From Globisporangium splendens (Eukaryota > Oomycota > Peronosporomycetes > Pythiales > Pythiaceae), in contig VFIW01000042.1 of the NCBI GenBank assembly GCA_006386115.1, positions 372,001 to 436,000 of the forward strand: DNA of 64,000 bases, given 5' to 3'. The notes under the pieces are model-generated. The model was not told where the DNA came from. It searched no databases and was given only the letters and a program-made list of their open reading frames with translations. This document shows, one piece after another, positions 10,264 through 21,398 of this stretch. Within the stretch, counting starts at the first letter, position 1; each line of letters starts with the position of its first letter. The position numbers and the translations under genes were made by a program.

Positions 10264-10738
10264 TTAGAGGAGAGTGTCCACAGTCACACCGCTCATGCCC
10301 CAGTTCACCGCAGGGATGTCCTCGAAGATGATGAACACGCGCTCGGCTGGTACGCCCAACAGCTCCGTCACCTTGGCCGTCAGCACCTGCACCGACTTGG
10401 TGTTGTGTTCCTTGCTGATCTGACCGATGCAGCGGACCTGGACGTACGCAGATGGCTACATATCGGAGACCACAAACGACCAGCATTAGAATACGAGATG
10501 CAGTGTCATAACTAATGTATAGGTTCTGTTGTCAATCGCCTCGAGGCTGTGTATAAACGCACAAACGTACCGCATCCGTGCCAGCGAAGAGGATAGTCTG
10601 GTCGAGCGAGAGCTTGGACATCACGAACGCTTCTTGGCGTTCGAGCGTGTCCGCCAAGGTGCTGGAGAACTCTTTGATAACCTTGGTGGTGTCGACGCCA
10701 GCCTTCGGCACACTGCTGTAGACGTGGATGAATGGCAT
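10264..10738 (-). CDS. MIF-like tautomerase-fold protein, copy C
   Basis: Exons 10738-10571 and 10455-10264, intron 115 bp, 119 residues. It begins MPFIHVYSSVPKAGVDTTK. The human Lys32 position is Arg, followed by Gln instead of the usual Pro (LERQEAFV). Exon 2 starts PSAYVQVRCIGQIS and ends VDTLL. Its exon 2 differs from that of MIF-E at one base in about 190, but from its inverted-repeat partner MIF-H at three, although exon 1 and the rest of the arm match MIF-H exactly. An initiator-like TCACCACTCCCAAATCGACC lies upstream (10802-10783, minus strand). Confidence 0.92.
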
Positions 10739-12412
10739 GGTTGCGAGCAGGTGGTAGTTTTGGAAGTGTTTGTACTTGATCTGGTCGATTTGGGAGTGGT
10801 GATGTCCGCATAATTCTTGCTCGTGCTGCTTGCTAAGCTCATGCAGACGATTATTCTTAAGCTAATGGCACACTTGGAGCTCCTCTGTGATCAGATCATT
10901 TGGACGTATAATCTCTCATTTGGACGAAACAAGTGGCATTTGGTAGAGTAATCTCTGAAAAGTGACGAAATCACGCAGATCAGATGATTACCTTATGTTG
11001 AGCCGATGTTCTCCACGCATGGCACCCAATCTTCAGTGACCAACCGCAATGGCATCGCTTCCTACGTGCATTCGAGCTTCCTATTCGATTGGCTCACCAA
11101 GAACACAATGACGGCATCGTACTTGTGTGACAAAATACAAGGCAGTTGTTTGGAGAAAGATCTGGTCATTACGAGTCTACCGCAAGCACTGCAACGAGAC
11201 TGCGCCACCAGCTCGAGTTACAGTATCTCCCGTCCTTCCGGAACTACGAATGCACATCAAATCCAGCCTGACTCGAAGCAAAGATGACCCGCACCTACAT
11301 GGCTCGATCCACCGTGTGTATGCAGTGCTCAACCGCACCTATTCATAACCAACGCAGCTGCTGTAGATTAGATCTATCTACTGAGCGTTAGTGACAGAAA
11401 GGAGAATCCTAACCACGGTTAAGAAAAGGTATATTGTCCTCCCACTCCCACAAACACTCACATTGAACTGCTGGACACACACACAATACGAAATTAACAG
11501 TGCTCCAGTGTTCTCACGAGCGGCGACAAATCCTCTTTTTTGGCTACAAGCATGTGAAGAGTGCTTATTTTACTGCTGTTCGGGGAGTAGCAAAGATAGC
11601 CTTAACTTGTCTGCAAGTTAGGCCGGACTATTTCTTCTACCAGAAGGGCACAGTCCGACGAAAATGATAAATAAATGCAAGTTACTAGGGTATCTGGGAT
11701 CCTATATCTGACGTTCGAGGGTATGTTTCGATGGCGGAGCAGCCATGGACACAGCACCGTAGATTGTCATCGCCGTTTCTCCAAAAGCAGCATTGTACAG
11801 GAAGGATTCACCATCAGATTCGAGTATTGGTGTCCGATGTGCGAGGGGAGATGAATCGACGGAGGTCTTTGGACGTGATGTTGTAATCGCGAGGCTGAAG
11901 GGGGTAGCGTGGTGTCGTGGTGGAGGAACGGATGTTGCTTCAGAGGAGCCTTGTTGCAGAAGAGTGTTTTGCAGATCATCTTCGAAGGTATCTTGGAGAA
12001 CCAGTAAGTCTAGACGGAGGTTATGGCGTGCCACGGCCACACTGGCGCTTGTCGTCGAGGCTGCTGATTGATGTGCATTTTCTCATCACCAGGGTCCCAT
12101 TCGAGCGAAAATGATTGTGCGCTGCTACACAGATTGCGAGTGAATCGATGCGTGCAACATCTCATTTTTTAACCTGATCAGATAAGCTAGCTGCTCCAGG
12201 ACAATGCTAAGAATCCGGCGTCGCAAGTTGAAGTTACCTGGTTCCAATTTCGCAGTCGCAGTTGACCTCAACATACGTAAAATGCTGGACTGGTAATGAA
12301 GAATGGATGCATATGCATTTGCTCTGCTGCTTTCGGTGATGTTACGTCTTTTCTTTTGTTTCGTGCTCATCGCAGACGCTGCCATCACTTCTAAAAATGT
12401 GCTTCATCGCAT
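10739..12412. other. Spacer between MIF-C and MIF-D inside the inverted arm
   Basis: No recognisable gene. The longest frames are 11702-12040 on the minus strand (112 codons, Ser/Thr/Pro-rich, no motif) and 12125-12388 on the minus strand (87 codons). Both have exact partners in the other arm, which reflects recent duplication and is no evidence of coding. Treat them as unproven. Confidence 0.4.
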
Positions 12413-12876
12413 TTATTTGCCGAGGAAAGTGTCCACAGTGATGCCGCGCACTCCCCAGTTGACCGCAGGGATGTCGTCGATGACGATGAAGACACGATCG
12501 ACTGGCACGCCCAACAGCTCTGTCACCTTCGCCGTCAGCACCTGCACATTCTTGGCGTTGTGTTCCTTGTCGACGTTACCAATGGTGCGGACCTGGAGGT
12601 ACGCAGATGGCTACAGAATAGATACAATGCACACAAACCCATGAACGACATTAGATTACAGAATTTGACATTCAAGCGTGGTTGATCAATACTTGCTACA
12701 CAGCGTACCGCGTCCAAGCCGCCGAATATAACCGTTTCGTCCAGGGTGAGCATCGCCATTACGACTGCTTCTGGGACTCCGTAAGCGAGCGACATGCTCT
12801 TAGACAACGCGCTGACGACACTGGCGGTGTCAACACCGGTCTTTGGTAGGTTGCTCGTAAGGTGGATGTATGGCAT
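12413..12876 (-). CDS. MIF-like tautomerase-fold protein, copy D
   Basis: Exons 12876-12709 and 12610-12413, intron 98 bp, 121 residues. The product is identical to that of MIF-G, its mirror image in the right arm, and as far as I can see to MIF-B. Val occupies the Lys32 position, and PSAY replaces the CXXC region. Together with its upstream DNA and a LINE 3' end (to about 13970) it forms an inverted copy of the MIF-B block. The similarity to MIF-B stops at the stop codon. Confidence 0.92.
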
Positions 12877-12909
12877 GACTGCTGAGTTGAGTACTTGGGG
12901 TGCTTGGGG

Positions 12910-12929
12910 GCTGGTCAATTTGGAAATGA
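12910..12929 (-). promoter_or_regulatory. Initiator-like core promoter of MIF-D
   Basis: On the minus strand TCATTTCCAAATTGACCAGC begins 53 bp before the ATG; it is the mirror copy of the box before MIF-G. Confidence 0.5.
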
Positions 12930-13434
12930 CCCGGTGTTGCCGTGGCCACGATCCCACCTCCTCCTACCCCAAAAGCATAGCACGGAGTCAGCAATTACTA
13001 TGTACAGTGGTGTGAGTGATGGACATGACGTTCAATGCTTATGCTACATTATCACGCCTTGACATCATACTCCTCATCCACCACTGTTAATCGATTACTC
13101 TAAAGTGACAAACCAACAGAGGGGATAGAAGATTTGATGACTTGAAAGCTTTCGCCAGGTATAATAGACGAACACATATGACACAATCAATCGAGTTTAC
13201 TTTCCAGAGGAAGTTTCGGTGTTCCCAGACCCGAAATCTTGCCAGGTGTCAGTTTATCGCCTATAAAATCTCTTTTAGCAGAGTACGATGTTCTGATTAC
13301 TTAAAAGTAATCACAACACCGTTCTGGGCGGGCATTTTCGTCTGTGGCGACATGGAATAGGAAAGCTATACGTCTAGATTTATGTTTGGGAGAGAGAGAA
13401 GGTAATTCTATTTAACTTATGATCTACATACAGT

Positions 13435-13970
13435 TTAAGAATTCCTGAGTCTCGTCAGCACTGCTGACAGTGAGGTGTTTCTTAGTTTTGACGGTGTGGC
13501 ACCGATATCATTGTCGAGTAGAGCTGCGACTTGGGACATAACAACTTGATCATCTCCCCGCGATTCATCGGTGAGTATCTTCGCACTCTTGGAGTTCATT
13601 CCCATGTTGGCGAGAAGATCGGCCATCTTGTTTTGTTCTCGTTTTGTGTGATTCCAGGAGGTCCACGCAAAGTTGGCGACGATTTGGTTTACCCGAACTG
13701 CTAGTGGCTGCAACTTGGTCTGGCGTATTGAGGCGAGCCCGTTCTGGGCTGCGATAATCACTTGGCTGTCTCCGAAGACTTCCAACTTGACTTCATAGTG
13801 CTGTAGGTAGTGTGCACTGTATGCCAGGCCATCTTTCAGTGCGCTGTACTCGCACCAATTGTTCGTGACTTCCGGTTCCATGTACGCATAGCCGCACGCT
13901 TTGAGTTCCCATCGGTTGCTGTGTTCATTCAGGAAGATGAGTGCCCATCAACTCCCTCCTGGGTTTTTTA
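13435..13970 (-). mobile_element. LINE 3' end, truncated copy
   Basis: The frame from 13881 to 13435 (148 codons, MEPEVTNNWCEYSALKDGL onward) is the RNase H C-terminal part of the LINE at 7356-8555, with a few substitutions (for example QVIIAAQNGLASIRQ). Similarity continues in another frame to about 13970, where a small rearrangement near CCCAGGAGGGAG precedes unrelated sequence. The first catalytic Asp region is lost. It is linked to MIF-D exactly as the longer LINE is linked to MIF-B. Confidence 0.85.
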
Positions 13971-14692
13971 CAGCCCTATCCTGCGTGCTGGTGATCACGA
14001 TTATCTTTTCTCCCTACCTCATTCGTCATTCTAGAGAAAGAGAAAGGACAGGTCACACACGACCGCATCCACGTGAGGCAATCAAACACTCATTTGATCC
14101 AACTTGATTCCGTCACATTGAAAATGAACTAAAAATACTGAACAACGTACTACAGGACTGAAATATGAACTTCACCTCAGAATTATGATAAAAGTGAATT
14201 ATTTACATAAAACCCATCGTTTTATTACTTGGAAAAGTCTATATGCTACCACCCAGAAGCAACACCAACCAACCTCGAAAGAGTGTGAAGCACTAAAAAC
14301 TACTCTACCTCTCCCAAGGGGAGCACCTCGCTGCGCTCGGTAGGCTGCACGCCGCTTGCAGCAGCGTCGTCGTGCTCCACTAAGTCTAACTGGTACATTC
14401 ATTTAAACCCTAAAGTCCAGTGCATTTTTCAGTTTTTGAGTTTCTTTTTAGGTTTTGTCACCCTGCTCCCTTGTGCCCTTCTGTTGAGTCCTGACAGGGT
14501 AATTCATCTTGTCTTAACCAAGGAATCAGCCCAGATTTGGGTGGGATACAGCAAACCTCATCCCCACCTGGTTCGATTGATTCTACGACGCATCATTTTC
14601 AGTTCAGGATAATTGATGTATATTGGGCTTCATTCCTGCTCGACGACAGCAAGCTCTGACTGTCTGCAGAAGTCAACTACAGAAATTTCTCC
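13971..14692. other. Intergenic, no gene seen
   Basis: Short frames only, and no recognisable motif. It separates the truncated LINE from the 3' end of MIF-E. Confidence 0.4.
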
Positions 14693-15264
14693 TCAATTCA
14701 ATATACAACACGTAATCGAGGTCTGCTCAACCAAAGCAATTTCCTCGACTTGGGGCGGTTGAGCGGCTAGAAGAGTGTCCACAGTCACACCGCTCATCCC
14801 CCAGTTCACCGCAGGGATGTCCTCGAAGATGATGAACACGCGCTCGGCTGGTACGCCCAACAGCTCCGTCACCTTGGCCGTCAGCACCTGCACCGACTTG
14901 GTGTTGTGTTCCTTGCTGATCTGACCGATGCAGCGGACCTGGACGTACGCAGATGGCTACAGATTGGAGGCAATAAGCACAAACCACGAGCGACGTTGGC
15001 GCATGAATACGTGAATATCCTTATAGAGATGTCGCTGAGGAGCCTAAAACCCTCAAAATCAAATACATCCAGACATCACAGAATAATGCAACATACCGTG
15101 TCCGAGCCGCCAAAGAGAGTTGTTTGATCTAGCGAAAGCACTGCCATCACGAATTCTTCGGGGCGTTCCAACGTGGCCGACAAGGTGCTAGAAAGCGCGC
15201 GGACCGCCTTCGTCACGTCGACACTGACTTTCGGCACACTACTGTAGACGTGGATGAATGGCAT
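14693..15264 (-). CDS. MIF-like tautomerase-fold protein, copy E, extended C terminus
   Basis: Exons 15264-15097 and 14956-14693, intron 140 bp, 143 residues. Exon 1 (MPFIHVYSSVPKVSVDVTK) is clearly diverged from MIF-C, with Arg at the Lys32 position. Exon 2 is the same as in MIF-C but for one base. The family stop after VDTLL is missing: CTA GCC replaces CTC TAA, and the frame runs on for 24 residues (AAQPPQVEEI...CCILN) to a TGA. The tail would sit near the trimer surface, where C-terminal residues of MIF pack, so it may affect assembly. It is divergent with MIF-F across 703 bp. Confidence 0.88.
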
Positions 15265-15307
15265 GATTGCTTGGACTAGTAGCGCTTGGAATGCTCGTGA
15301 GTGAGCG

Positions 15308-15324
15308 GGTCAATTTGAAGATGA
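15308..15324 (-). promoter_or_regulatory. Initiator-like core promoter of MIF-E
   Basis: On the minus strand TCATCTTCAAATTGACC lies 44-60 bp before the ATG, a slightly degenerate form of the shared box. Confidence 0.45.
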
Positions 15325-15918
15325 ACTGGTGTGGCTCTGGTAATCTGCCTTGCTTTTATGTCGTGCTGTTGTTGTACATTTGTTGTCATGCAACTTGGTA
15401 TGACGGAATCCAACATAGCCTACGCAGGGACGGGGCAAAGATTACTTCACCAATACAGATGTTAGCACATCTGGTTGGATATGTTTCATCTGCTTGAAAG
15501 ATGCAGAAAAAACTGCAGGGCACCTCAATATCACTCGATGAATATGAGAATTTATGTGGCGCTACTTCGTCTACGAAAGCAACAGTAAAACCACGTAGTG
15601 TAGGCGATTTTTGTTGTGAACGCGTAGGTGGTCCATCGTTTCACGCGTCGTGTATCTGTTCGTGTAGTGCTCTCGATCCCTAACTTCAGGTCTAAATCAG
15701 ACCTCTCTAGATAACTCAGACCACACTGGCAAGCGACTGGCAAAACTGCTGAACTTTCGATTACGTTAAGTCGTACCGTCTCTTGCCTGCTTTGATTCGT
15801 CACTTCGGGGACTGTGTTGTCGAAACAACAAACAGCACTTTATCCCTCAGAGTCGCTTCGTGTTTGCTTGTGATTCGCTTGATGCTCCTCGATGGGACGG
15901 ACCTCGACGATAAACACT

Positions 15919-15934
15919 TCATTTCCAAATTCAC
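15919..15934 (+). promoter_or_regulatory. Initiator-like core promoter of MIF-F
   Basis: TCATTTCCAAATTCAC ends 34 bp before the ATG. Confidence 0.5.
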
Positions 15935-15967
15935 AAACCCGAGCGCAAGCTCACACTCCAAGTAATC

Positions 15968-16445
15968 ATGCCATTCATCCACGTCACGAGCAATGCACCA
16001 AAGGCCGGTGTCGACACTGCAAAGGCACTCAGCACCTTCTCTAAGAGCATGTCGCTCGCTTACGGGGTCCCAGAGGCTGTTGTGATGGCGAAGCTCACGC
16101 TGGACGAGACGGTTCTCTTTGGTGCTTCGGATGCGGTACGATATTATACGATGTCCTTTAATTGCATGCTACTCATACATATGCATGAATCTCGACGTTA
16201 TGTGCGCTAATAGCATTCACGCTTTCGTGTACATTGCCTCTGCTCTGTAGCAATCTGCGTACGTCGAGGTCCGAACGATCGGTAAGGTTGACAGGGAACA
16301 CAACACAATCAATGTGCAGGCACTGACTGCGAGAGTGACCGAAGTCTTGGGCGTGCCAGCGGAGCGCGTGTTCATCGTCATCGACGATGTCCCTTCGGTC
16401 AACTGGGGAGTGAATGCCGTGACGGTGGACACCATTCTCGGCTAA
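15968..16445 (+). CDS. MIF-like tautomerase-fold protein, copy F
   Basis: Exons 15968-16135 and 16251-16445, intron 115 bp, 120 residues. It starts MPFIHVTSNAPKAGVDTAK and ends VDTILG. Exon 1 is closest to MIF-B/D/G (SKSMSLAYGVPEAVVM, with Val at the Lys32 position). Exon 2 begins QSAYVEVRTIGKVD, so the proline found at this position in the other copies is Gln (CAA for CCA). It is a single-copy, non-inverted member standing between the two arms. Confidence 0.92.
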
Positions 16446-18209
16446 GAACTCAAGAAGAGAAAGGATGGTGACGCGTACATGTAGCAGCAAATACTGTAGC
16501 AGGGACCAAATGCACAAAGATTCACAGCTCCATCAAAAACGTTATCTTGGAAAAAGGAAAAATGGCGAGAGTGTTCCTTGTCCACTGTGAAATAGACACA
16601 TGCTCCTTCGTAGAACGCAGCCCCTCTTGATCCGGATTTGCTGTCTCATGGAACTCAAGGCTAGCATGGCAACTTCCCAGGAGAGACACTCCAAATACAA
16701 TGTTCTTTGTTTAACTTGTACCATTCAACCTGATCTTTTTGAAGTGTAAGTTCTCTAAACCAACTATTGCACTTTGCCGATGGCATCTTGTTAACGCTGT
16801 GAGTCACGACTGTTGTTGTTTGCTCTTGATTTGCTTGTGTTTCCTGACGCACGGTGGAATTAACAAGAAGATTGGACATGCATACAGTCGCGCCAGTTCA
16901 AGCACGGTAATCTCTTTAAGCCCAGATGTCCACTTGATACAAAAAAATAACCATGATCATGTGTCACTCTGTACCAGTAAGGCAATCCCTCATCTGTTCT
17001 GTTTGATTCGACCATTTTGTTAGGATTATGTCCCTGGATATGCCATAACACCAGATTAATCGGCATTGCTTCAGGTCGCTCTCTTTCTCCACTTTCACTC
17101 TCGATTTTTCGGCCGTGTCCAGCTCTTCACAGACTCGAAATCTGAAATGGCGCAAAACCGATGGCGAGTCGCAGACGTCTCGAACACGGGCGAGTGTGTG
17201 GGGAGCGTGTATCGCCAGACTTCGATGTTGGGTAAGTGAACTTGTCTGACAACAAAAGGGAAAGTGAAGTGGACGTATTGTCAGTACATTCGCATGGTGT
17301 ATCGGCAAGAAGAACAACTGAAAGGAAAGAACAATGCATGTGCGACAGTAGGAATGCCCACAGGGGCTCGATGCATTTCACAGGCGACGAGGGGGGCAAA
17401 TGCATGTAGTAGGAGAAAACAGATCAAAAGGAAAGCAGAAAATATAATCACTTCGCAATTTACCAGCAACCAGCAATAGCAACCAGCACACGCTATAGAG
17501 TGTCAGGTTGCATCAATATTGCAGGTAAAAAGGTAATCAACTCAAGGGAAGCAATCCCTGTATCTTAGTTTATACAGAAAGGTATATATTAACGAATTTG
17601 TATAATAAAGAGGGAGACGGTGGAGTGGCAGCAACGTGACTGCCGCCTCCGAACTCCTGCTTGGCTGGAGAGGGATCACTTTTCGAAGCCACGCGAAACC
17701 CTCAGCCGAGCGCCAGCGACCACCTGCCACACGATTGTCTTCCTCGCGCCAGCGTGCCCTTTCGATTCACGGGTGGCAGCAGTTTGCTCATCAAACCGAT
17801 CGTTGCCGCAAATTTCGTTTGCGCTGTAAAGGCGTTCGTCATGTACGATGTCTTGTGCACTGAGTTCATCAACTCGGGTTTCCGAACTGCACGCATAAGA
17901 TTGAGACGGATCGGCAGCCGTTGGAACAGAGAGTGCAACGGGCAAACGTGCTAGGGTGGAGGATTCAGAATGATACCGTGTCATTCTCAGTCCGCGTCAC
18001 GTATGGAGTAGCAACTCGGTAAAGAGAAGTGCGAAATTGCACACATGTCGTTGCTGTGCGGTAGCGCAATCGCGCATCCATGAGCGAATCAAACGGAACA
18101 GATGGGGGTCAAAGATTAGTTTATCGAGTGCTCGGTGGCGCATGCGTCTGTCCTTTTTCTTGTGCCTCATTGACATACCGTAGAACCACTATGTGCATGT
18201 TCTCCCTCG
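16446..18209. other. Intergenic, centre of the inverted-repeat spacer
   Basis: No gene identified in 1.76 kb. An ATG at 17148 in good context is followed 89 bp later by GTAAGT, which could be a first exon, but I could not find a partner exon. The other frames are short. Confidence 0.35.
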
Positions 18210-18667
18210 AAACATAAATCTAGACGTATAGCTTTCCTATTCCATGTCGCCACAGACGAAAATGCCCGCCCAGAACGGTGTTGTGATTACTTTTAAGTAA
18301 TCAGAACATCGTACTCTGCTAAAAGAGATTTTATAGGCGATAAACTGACACCTGGCAAGATTTCGGGTCTGGGAACACCGAAACTTCCTCTGGAAAGTAA
18401 ACTCGATTGATTGTGTCATATGTGTTCGTCTATTATACCTGGCGAAAGCTTTCAAGTCATCAAATCTTCTATCCCCTCTGTTGGTTTGTCACTTTAGAGT
18501 AATCGATTAACAGTGGTGGATGAGGAGTATGATGTCAAGGCGTGATAATGTAGCATAAGCATTGAACGTCATGTCCATCACTCACACCACTGTACATAGT
18601 AATTGCTGACTCCGTGCTATGCTTTTGGGGTAGGAGGAGGTGGGATCGTGGCCACGGCAACACCGGG

Positions 18668-18687
18668 TCATTTCCAAATTGACCAGC
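18668..18687 (+). promoter_or_regulatory. Initiator-like core promoter of MIF-G
   Basis: TCATTTCCAAATTGACCAGC ends 34 bp before the ATG. The GGC seen before the MIF-B box is GGG here. Confidence 0.5.
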
Positions 18688-18720
18688 CCCCAAGCACCCC
18701 AAGTACTCAACTCAGCAGTC

Positions 18721-19184
18721 ATGCCATACATCCACCTTACGAGCAACCTACCAAAGACCGGTGTTGACACCGCCAGTGTCGTCAGCGCGTTGTCTAAGAG
18801 CATGTCGCTCGCTTACGGAGTCCCAGAAGCAGTCGTAATGGCGATGCTCACCCTGGACGAAACGGTTATATTCGGCGGCTTGGACGCGGTACGCTGTGTA
18901 GCAAGTATTGATCAACCACGCTTGAATGTCAAATTCTGTAATCTAATGTCGTTCATGGGTTTGTGTGCATTGTATCTATTCTGTAGCCATCTGCGTACCT
19001 CCAGGTCCGCACCATTGGTAACGTCGACAAGGAACACAACGCCAAGAATGTGCAGGTGCTGACGGCGAAGGTGACAGAGCTGTTGGGCGTGCCAGTCGAT
19101 CGTGTCTTCATCGTCATCGACGACATCCCTGCGGTCAACTGGGGAGTGCGCGGCATCACTGTGGACACTTTCCTCGGCAAATAA
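18721..19184 (+). CDS. MIF-like tautomerase-fold protein, copy G
   Basis: Exons 18721-18888 and 18987-19184, 121 residues. It is the mirror copy of MIF-D with no difference seen in exons or intron. Unlike MIF-B and MIF-D it has no LINE end upstream, because the arm breaks at 18210 just before that point. Confidence 0.92.
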
Positions 19185-20858
19185 ATGCGATGAAGCACAT
19201 TTTTAGAAGTGATGGCAGCGTCTGCGATGAGCACGAAACAAAAGAAAAGACGTAACATCACCGAAAGCAGCAGAGCAAATGCATATGCATCCATTCTTCA
19301 TTACCAGTCCAGCATTTTACGTATGTTGAGGTCAACTGCGACTGCGAAATTGGAACCAGGTAACTTCAACTTGCGACGCCGGATTCTTAGCATTGTCCTG
19401 GAGCAGCTAGCTTATCTGATCAGGTTAAAAAATGAGATGTTGCACGCATCGATTCACTCGCAATCTGTGTAGCAGCGCACAATCATTTTCGCTCGAATGG
19501 GACCCTGGTGATGAGAAAATGCACATCAATCAGCAGCCTCGACGACAAGCGCCAGTGTGGCCGTGGCACGCCATAACCTCCGTCTAGACTTACTGGTTCT
19601 CCAAGATACCTTCGAAGATGATCTGCAAAACACTCTTCTGCAACAAGGCTCCTCTGAAGCAACATCCGTTCCTCCACCACGACACCACGCTACCCCCTTC
19701 AGCCTCGCGATTACAACATCACGTCCAAAGACCTCCGTCGATTCATCTCCCCTCGCACATCGGACACCAATACTCGAATCTGATGGTGAATCCTTCCTGT
19801 ACAATGCTGCTTTTGGAGAAACGGCGATGACAATCTACGGTGCTGTGTCCATGGCTGCTCCGCCATCGAAACATACCCTCGAACGTCAGATATAGGATCC
19901 CAGATACCCTAGTAACTTGCATTTATTTATCATTTTCGTCGGACTGTGCCCTTCTGGTAGAAGAAATAGTCCGGCCTAACTTGCAGACAAGTTAAGGCTA
20001 TCTTTGCTACTCCCCGAACAGCAGTAAAATAAGCACTCTTCACATGCTTGTAGCCAAAAAAGAGGATTTGTCGCCGCTCGTGAGAACACTGGAGCACTGT
20101 TAATTTCGTATTGTGTGTGTGTCCAGCAGTTCAATGTGAGTGTTTGTGGGAGTGGGAGGACAATATACCTTTTCTTAACCGTGGTTAGGATTCTCCTTTC
20201 TGTCACTAACGCTCAGTAGATAGATCTAATCTACAGCAGCTGCGTTGGTTATGAATAGGTGCGGTTGAGCACTGCATACACACGGTGGATCGAGCCATGT
20301 AGGTGCGGGTCATCTTTGCTTCGAGTCAGGCTGGATTTGATGTGCATTCGTAGTTCCGGAAGGACGGGAGATACTGTAACTCGAGCTGGTGGCGCAGTCT
20401 CGTTGCAGTGCTTGCGGTAGACTCGTAATGACCAGATCTTTCTCCAAACAACTGCCTTGTATTTTGTCACACAAGTACGATGCCGTCATTGTGTTCTTGG
20501 TGAGCCAATCGAATAGGAAGCTCGAATGCACGTAGGAAGCGATGCCATTGCGGTTGGTCACTGAAGATTGGGTGCCATGCGTGGAGAACATCGGCTCAAC
20601 ATAAGGTAATCATCTGATCTGCGTGATTTCGTCACTTTTCAGAGATTACTCTACCAAATGCCACTTGTTTCGTCCAAATGAGAGATTATACGTCCAAATG
20701 ATCTGATCACAGAGGAGCTCCAAGTGTGCCATTAGCTTAAGAATAATCGTCTGCATGAGCTTAGCAAGCAGCACGAGCAAGAATTATGCGGACATCACCA
20801 CTCCCAAATCGACCAGATCAAGTACAAACACTTCCAAAACTACCACCTGCTCGCAACC
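19185..20858. other. Spacer between MIF-G and MIF-H inside the right arm
   Basis: Mirror of 10739-12412, with the same unproven frames (19557-19895 plus, 19209-19472 plus). Confidence 0.4.
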
Positions 20859-21333
20859 ATGCCATTCATCCACGTCTACAGCAGTGTGCCGAAGGCTGGC
20901 GTCGACACCACCAAGGTTATCAAAGAGTTCTCCAGCACCTTGGCGGACACGCTCGAACGCCAAGAAGCGTTCGTGATGTCCAAGCTCTCGCTCGACCAGA
21001 CTATCCTCTTCGCTGGCACGGATGCGGTACGTTTGTGCGTTTATACACAGCCTCGAGGCGATTGACAACAGAACCTATACATTAGTTATGACACTGCATC
21101 TCGTATTCTAATGCTGGTCGTTTGTGGTCTCCGATATGTAGCCATCTGCGTACGTCCAGGTCCGCTGCATCGATCAGATCAGCAAGGAACACAACACCAA
21201 GTCGGTGCAGGTGCTGACGGCCAAGGTGACGGAGCTGTTGGGCGTACCAGCCGAGCGTGTGTTCATCATCTTCGAGGACATCCCTGCGGTGAACTGGGGT
21301 ATGAGCGGTGTGACTGTGGACACTCTCCTCTAA
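20859..21333 (+). CDS. MIF-like tautomerase-fold protein, copy H
   Basis: Exons 20859-21026 and 21142-21333, 119 residues. Exon 1 and the intron equal those of MIF-C. Exon 2 has three substitutions relative to MIF-C, one of which changes CIGQIS to CIDQIS. That Gly lies in the SIGKI-like motif next to the active site in animal MIF, so Asp there may disturb the fold. Gene and arm end together at 21333. Confidence 0.9.
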
Positions 21334-21398
21334 GCAACACTCAACAATCGTGATTCTAATGTCGATTAGTAACCAATCAGACAAACAGTAAGCATGCC

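Larger units (their letters stand above)
10264..13387. repeat. Left arm of a 3,124-bp near-perfect inverted repeat
   Basis: Each position x here pairs with 31597-x in the right arm (18210-21333). Every open frame I compared in this arm has an identical partner in the other, with no indel over the whole length. The only differences found are three base substitutions in exon 2 of MIF-C versus MIF-H. The arm starts at the MIF-C stop codon and ends at 13387, where TATGTTT is followed by different sequence in the two arms. It carries MIF-C and MIF-D. Confidence 0.95.
15265..15967. other. Shared upstream region of divergent MIF-E and MIF-F
   Basis: 703 bp between two start codons facing away from each other, with an initiator-like box near each end (15308-15324 minus, 15919-15934 plus). 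No other gene is seen. Confidence 0.6.
18210..21333. repeat. Right arm of the 3,124-bp near-perfect inverted repeat
   Basis: Reverse complement of 10264-13387, carrying MIF-G and MIF-H. It ends at the MIF-H stop codon. Only 68 bp separate it from the truncated Ty3/gypsy element that begins at 21402. Confidence 0.95.

Noticed and set aside
11702..12040. 112-codon frame conserved in both inverted arms
   Set aside because: Conservation follows from the near-perfect duplication and says nothing about coding. No motif, so not called as a gene.
17148..17242. Possible first exon: ATGGCGCAAAACC... ending before GTAAGT
   Set aside because: No acceptor with a continuing frame or recognisable partner exon was found.
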